This document shows, in pieces, positions 5,472 to 8,580 of a stretch of 8,580 nucleotides of DNA. A model generated the notes under the pieces. That model ran no database searches. It saw only the letters and a list, made by a program, of their open reading frames with translations, and had not been told where the DNA came from. How positions within the stretch are numbered: the first letter of the stretch is position 1; each line of letters opens with the position of its first letter. The stretch lies in assembly GCA_964617105.1 (NCBI GenBank), contig CAZTWC010000153.1, positions 1 through 8,580 on the forward strand, given 5' to 3'. Source of the DNA: CAZTWC01 sp964617105 [NCBI: uncultured Myxococcia bacterium] (GTDB lineage: Bacteria; CAZTWC01). A program made the translations under genes and the position numbers.

Positions 5472-7001
5472 ATGAAGTCAAAGTTTTACCTTCTGTTTTT
5501 AGTCATTACTTTCATGTTACTATGTATCTCTGCCTGCAATGTTGACCTGAATGCAACCAGCCAGGACAGTAAATTTAAGTGCCAAAGTGACAATGACTGC
5601 CTGACAGATTTTCATTGCGCCACCTGGATAGATGAAAAATACTGCGCCCCGGGCACCCGTGAACAGAGTGAACAAAACCTGGTGAAAAAAACTGTGCCGG
5701 CCAACCAGGCTGAAGAGATACAAGATCATGGTAACACCATCACCATCAATATCCCAGCTGACAGTATAGACCAAGAAATTGAATTGACCATAGAAAAATT
5801 GGCCGACCAGCCCAAAGATGTACTGGGAGATGCCTTTAATTTGGGACCGGAAGACACTACCTTCAACAAGCCGGTGACCATATCGCTATCTTACCAGGAT
5901 ATTGACCTGGAAACTGAGCAACTCGCCCCTTCTAACCTGGCTCTATACACCTATGAACCTGGAAAAACCGACAACGAAAAGGGCAAATGGGTAAAATTGC
6001 CTGATAATTATGTGGATGAAACCGATGAGTTGATATGGGGCAGCACCACCCATTTCAGTATCTTTGCCATTAGAGAAGAGAAAGAAAAATCTTGCCACCT
6101 GTGTCCTGCAGTTGATACCAAGCGTTGCCACCCCGAAAATAACACAGTGGAGATCTGCAAAGAGAATGTTGATGACAAATGCCGGATATGGGAGACTGAC
6201 ACTCAGTGCACCCCAAATCAATCCTGCCAAAACGGTAAATGCAAAGAAAAGTGCAATCCCTGTGAAGAAGGTCAAAAATCCTGCAGCGGAACCGAGATAT
6301 CTTTAACCTGTGCTAAAAAAGATGAAACCTGCACCCATTGGGAAGAAAACTCCTGTGGTATAAACGAGATGTGCCAGAATGGAAAATGCTGCCCCGATGG
6401 CTGTACCACCCAAGATCAAAGCCGCTGCCTCCAAGATACGGTTCAAGTCTGTAAAATGGATACAGACAGCGACTGTTTAACCTGGACAGATCAGGATGAA
6501 TGCACTGGAGGAAGTAGATGTATAGATGGAAAATGTGAGTGCAACCACCACTGCGCCAAAGAGGGCGAGAAATATTGCAGTGGTGATTTCAACTCTGCAG
6601 TGTGCACCAAAGATAAGGACACCGGCTGTCTGGTACTCACCAAGAGCGACTGTGCTCAGGGAACCCTCTGTCTGGATGGTGAATGCAAAAGTTGCAACAG
6701 ATGCACCACTGAGGGGGAGGAAAAATGCGAGGGCAATGAACTGTTGATGGTCTGTGAATATTCAGAATATTACAGTAACGGCCATTGCCTCAATTGGTCT
6801 GAAAGCCAAATGTGCCAAGACGGATTTCACTGCTCTGAAAAAAGTTGCCAACAGTGCCCCTTTGAGTGCACGGTGGGAAAGAGCATTTGTCAGAGTGGAG
6901 AAATAGCTACCTGTTTTCGGGATGATAGCAATAACTGCTGGAAGTGGGTATCGGAAGAATGCACTGCTGGAGAATCATGCCAAGACGGTGTTTGCCAGTA
7001 A
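5472..7001 (+). CDS. Cysteine-rich lipoprotein: ZU5-like domain plus six 8-Cys repeats
   Basis: This is a predicted surface or periplasmic lipoprotein; its function is unknown. The signal peptide ends in the lipobox ISAC, so Cys22 would be lipidated; Asn at +2 does not suggest inner-membrane retention. Residues 37-58 hold a small four-cysteine motif (C-x5-C-x5-C-x8-C). Residues about 73-200 resemble the ZU5-like beta-sandwich of myxobacterial surface proteins: TITINIPADSI, then LGPEDTTFNKPVTISLSY, ending TTHFSIFAI. From Cys208 to the end are six tandem modules of about 46-54 residues, each with eight cysteines, often with a Trp before the sixth cysteine and usually ending in a C-x(2)-G-x-C-type turn. 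All 48 repeat cysteines are present, which implies oxidative folding outside the cytoplasm. GGAG lies 8 nt before ATG. The gene follows the PEGA gene by 24 nt, suggesting a joint envelope role. Confidence 0.9.
   Translation: MKSKFYLLFLVITFMLLCISACNVDLNATSQDSKFKCQSDNDCLTDFHCATWIDEKYCAPGTREQSEQNLVKKTVPANQAEEIQDHGNTITINIPADSIDQEIELTIEKLADQPKDVLGDAFNLGPEDTTFNKPVTISLSYQDIDLETEQLAPSNLALYTYEPGKTDNEKGKWVKLPDNYVDETDELIWGSTTHFSIFAIREEKEKSCHLCPAVDTKRCHPENNTVEICKENVDDKCRIWETDTQCTPNQSCQNGKCKEKCNPCEEGQKSCSGTEISLTCAKKDETCTHWEENSCGINEMCQNGKCCPDGCTTQDQSRCLQDTVQVCKMDTDSDCLTWTDQDECTGGSRCIDGKCECNHHCAKEGEKYCSGDFNSAVCTKDKDTGCLVLTKSDCAQGTLCLDGECKSCNRCTTEGEEKCEGNELLMVCEYSEYYSNGHCLNWSESQMCQDGFHCSEKSCQQCPFECTVGKSICQSGEIATCFRDDSNNCWKWVSEECTAGESCQDGVCQ
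6093..6998 (+). repeat. Six tandem eight-cysteine modules (protein-level repeat)
   Basis: Modules start at 6093, 6252, 6390, 6540, 6693 and 6855 (Cys208, 261, 307, 357, 408 and 462). The approximate spacing is C-x(2-3)-C-x(6-9)-C-x(7-9)-C-x(6-10)-C-x(7-8)-C-x(5)-C-x(4)-C, the last two gaps being constant. The fifth-to-sixth gap often contains a Trp (CRIWE, CTHWE, CLTWT, CLNWS, CWKWV), which the fourth module lacks (CLVLT). DNA identity between units is low, so the duplications are old. Confidence 0.88.
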
Positions 7002-7052
7002 TTATTCTAATAATATGTAAGGATATAGCCAAATTCATAAAGGAGTACCATA

Positions 7053-8384
7053 ATGGACGTAACGGTGGAAGATATCAGCAATGTGGAAAAAAATATCCAA
7101 ATTCAATTTCCGGCTGACCTGATTCAAGACAAAATAGATAAAAAATTAAACGATTTAAAAGGCCAGGTGGTTATAAAAGGTTTCCGACCGGGAAAAGCAC
7201 CGGTGAAGATGTTGAAAAAACTCTTTGGAAAACAGGTGGAAGACGAGATAGTTGAGGATCTTATCAAAGAAGAATTACCCAAATTGCTGGAAGAGAAAGA
7301 TTTTCAACCAGTTAAAGTTCCGGAAATTACCGAACGAAAGTTTAACCAGGATCAGAGTTATTCCCTCCAGGTGGGAGTGGAGATCCAGCCGATATTTGAA
7401 CCCACCGATTATCTGGGAGTGGAAGTAACTGAAAAAACCGTGGAGATCGATGATGAGGCTGTGCAGAGTGAACTCAAAAAAATCCAAGAAGCCAATGCAG
7501 TGCTTAAACCGGTTGAAGATCGCGATGAACTACAAGATGGCGATACGGCTATTATTGATTTTGTAGCGGAAATAGAAGGCGAACCTATGCCTGGCGGAAA
7601 AAGTGAAAACTTCCAATTGGAGATTGGCTCCAAATCTTTTGTGGGTGGATTAGAAGAAAAGATCATTGGGATGAAAATTGAAGAAAACCGGGAAGTTGAA
7701 ATCTATTTTCAAAATGATCATCCCCACAAATTACTGGCCGGAAAAACCGCATTATTCAAGGTTGACCTCAAAGAGATCAAGTTAAAAGAGTTGCCGGAAT
7801 TAAACGATGAATTGGCCAAAACTGTTGGTGAATATGAAACCTTAGAACAGTTACGGGAAAAAATTACCGCTGGAATAACTGAAATGGAACAGGAAAAAAT
7901 TAAGGATGAACAGAAACAAGAAGTACTAAAGCAGATTCTTATTGCCAATGATATCGAACTGCCCCCTTCTATGGTAGAGAGATATAACAAGTTTTTAGAG
8001 TCACAACACCAACAACAGCAACAAATGCTCAAATCCATAGCAGCCGCCCAGGGTGAAAATTCTGCATCGCCAGCACCGGAAGTGGATGAGGAAACGCTAA
8101 AAGAAACATGGCAAAAAAAGGCCAAAGAACAGGTAAAGGAATTTATCCTGTTAGATAGAATCGCCAAGAAAGAGAACCTGTCGGTGAACGATGAGGAGGT
8201 TGATACCCATTTGAAAAAAATCGCCAAACAAACCGGCCAACCTATAGCCAGAGTAAAATCTAACTATGCAGAGCCGGAAAAAATCGAGCAATTACGGGAT
8301 ACCATTCTGCGTGAAAAAAATCTTGATTTTTTACTCGAGTCGGCTAAAATAATACCGGCAACAGCCCCTGCAGAGCAGGCATAG
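7053..8384 (+). CDS. tig: Trigger factor, ribosome-associated chaperone and prolyl isomerase
   Basis: Trigger factor binds the ribosome at the nascent-chain exit, shelters new polypeptides and catalyses prolyl cis-trans isomerisation. The N-terminal domain (about 1-145) carries the ribosome-binding signature GFRPGKAP at 43-50. The FKBP-type domain spans about 158-245: LQDGDTAIIDF, then FQLEIGSKSFVGGLEEKIIG. The C-terminal chaperone domain runs to residue 443, close to the 432 of the E. coli protein. Its first arm contains a glutamine-rich run (318-324) followed by an Ala/Gly/Pro-rich linker to about 345, which looks like a local insertion. AAGGAG at 7040-7045, 7 nt before ATG, is the strongest ribosome binding site in the window. 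clpP follows after 56 nt, the conserved tig-clpP order. I see no convincing promoter in the 51 nt upstream, so one may lie inside the lipoprotein gene. Confidence 0.98.
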   Translation: MDVTVEDISNVEKNIQIQFPADLIQDKIDKKLNDLKGQVVIKGFRPGKAPVKMLKKLFGKQVEDEIVEDLIKEELPKLLEEKDFQPVKVPEITERKFNQDQSYSLQVGVEIQPIFEPTDYLGVEVTEKTVEIDDEAVQSELKKIQEANAVLKPVEDRDELQDGDTAIIDFVAEIEGEPMPGGKSENFQLEIGSKSFVGGLEEKIIGMKIEENREVEIYFQNDHPHKLLAGKTALFKVDLKEIKLKELPELNDELAKTVGEYETLEQLREKITAGITEMEQEKIKDEQKQEVLKQILIANDIELPPSMVERYNKFLESQHQQQQQMLKSIAAAQGENSASPAPEVDEETLKETWQKKAKEQVKEFILLDRIAKKENLSVNDEEVDTHLKKIAKQTGQPIARVKSNYAEPEKIEQLRDTILREKNLDFLLESAKIIPATAPAEQA

Positions 8385-8440
8385 CAGTAAGCAACCGGTT
8401 ATTATTTTAGGTTGCACTGCACTTTACGAAAGGAAATACC

Positions 8441-8580
8441 ATGGCTCTAGTCCCAATAGTAGTTGAACAAACTCACCGCGGTGAACGCGCTTTTGATATC
8501 TATTCCAGGCTGTTGAAAGACAGAATAATATTCATCGGCTCAGCCATTGACGATGAATTTGCTAACCTGGTGATTGCTCA
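8441..8580 (+). CDS. clpP: ATP-dependent Clp protease proteolytic subunit, 5' part only
   Basis: The first 46 codons of ClpP, the tetradecameric serine protease chamber that degrades proteins unfolded by ClpX or ClpA, are present before the window ends. The start [20 protein letters not shown] and the following [13 protein letters not shown] and [12 protein letters not shown] are diagnostic of the family. The N-terminal loop and the first helix are intact, but the catalytic Ser, His and Asp all lie beyond the edge. AAAGGA at 8429-8434 lies 6 nt before ATG. The 56 nt gap after tig has no clear terminator or promoter, so co-transcription with tig is likely. The usual next gene would be clpX. 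Confidence 0.96.
   Translation, partial: MALVPIVVEQTHRGERAFDIYSRLLKDRIIFIGSAIDDEFANLVIA

Noticed and set aside
6093-6998. Regular repeats that might suggest a CRISPR or satellite array
   Set aside because: The periodicity exists only in the protein cysteine pattern. The DNA units are not near-identical and vary in length.
7001-7014. Perfect palindrome ATTATT-CT-AATAAT after the lipoprotein gene
   Set aside because: It consists only of A-T pairs, has a two-base centre and no following T-tract, so it is not a terminator. It is easily due to chance in AT-rich DNA.
6985-7020. Possible tig promoter with TTGCCA at 6992-6997
   Set aside because: No -10 box matches at a 16-18 base spacing; the best hexamer agrees at only three positions.
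7718-8227. 169-codon open frame on the minus strand inside tig
   Set aside because: It is antisense to an unmistakable trigger factor gene, and its Ser/Cys/Phe-heavy translation is what the reverse of Glu/Lys-rich codons gives. It has no recognisable domain.

Overview
This window is ordinary bacterial chromosome with protein-coding genes on both strands and a modest, rather AT-rich base composition. I see no RNA gene, insertion sequence, phage gene or CRISPR array. The gene content suggests a Gram-negative, delta-like lineage (Myxococcota, Desulfobacterota, Bradymonadota or relatives). The evidence is a LysM envelope protein of a type common in former Deltaproteobacteria, a periplasmic TolB-like/PEGA protein, a lipoprotein with a ZU5-like beta-sandwich and tandem cysteine repeats, and a tig-clpP pair. 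The lineage is an inference, made without any database search.

Layout: (1) Bases 2-1852 hold a TRAP transporter pair on the + strand: the 3' end of the small membrane subunit (DctQ type) and the complete large subunit (DctM type). The large subunit starts at TTG and carries an unusual acidic C-terminal tail of about 97 residues. (2) Bases 1902-3116, 49 nt downstream and possibly in the same operon, encode a secreted LysM protein with two similar beta-type repeats. (3) Bases 3151-4029 on the minus strand encode a family 2 glycosyltransferase, convergent with the LysM gene. (4) Bases 4030-4289 are a divergent, AT-rich intergenic region. It has a good sigma70-type promoter for the rightward genes, a small inverted repeat beside the ribosome binding site, and a 48-codon minus-strand open stretch that may be a gene remnant. 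(5) Bases 4290-7001 hold a two-gene surface unit: the TolB-like/PEGA membrane protein, then, 24 nt later, a lipoprotein with a ZU5-like domain and six tandem eight-cysteine repeats. (6) Bases 7053-8580 hold trigger factor (tig) and the first 46 codons of clpP, the usual protein-quality-control cluster in which clpX would be expected next.

How the genes fit together: the TRAP subunits would drive ion-coupled uptake using a substrate-binding protein encoded outside the window. The LysM product would sit in the periplasm on peptidoglycan. The PEGA protein and the cysteine-rich lipoprotein are probably expressed together and act at the envelope. Trigger factor and ClpP are cytosolic housekeeping proteins. 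The observations most worth following are the DctM tail with its duplicated short motif next to a LysM gene, and the 48-cysteine repeat lipoprotein. Nothing here proves a new system.
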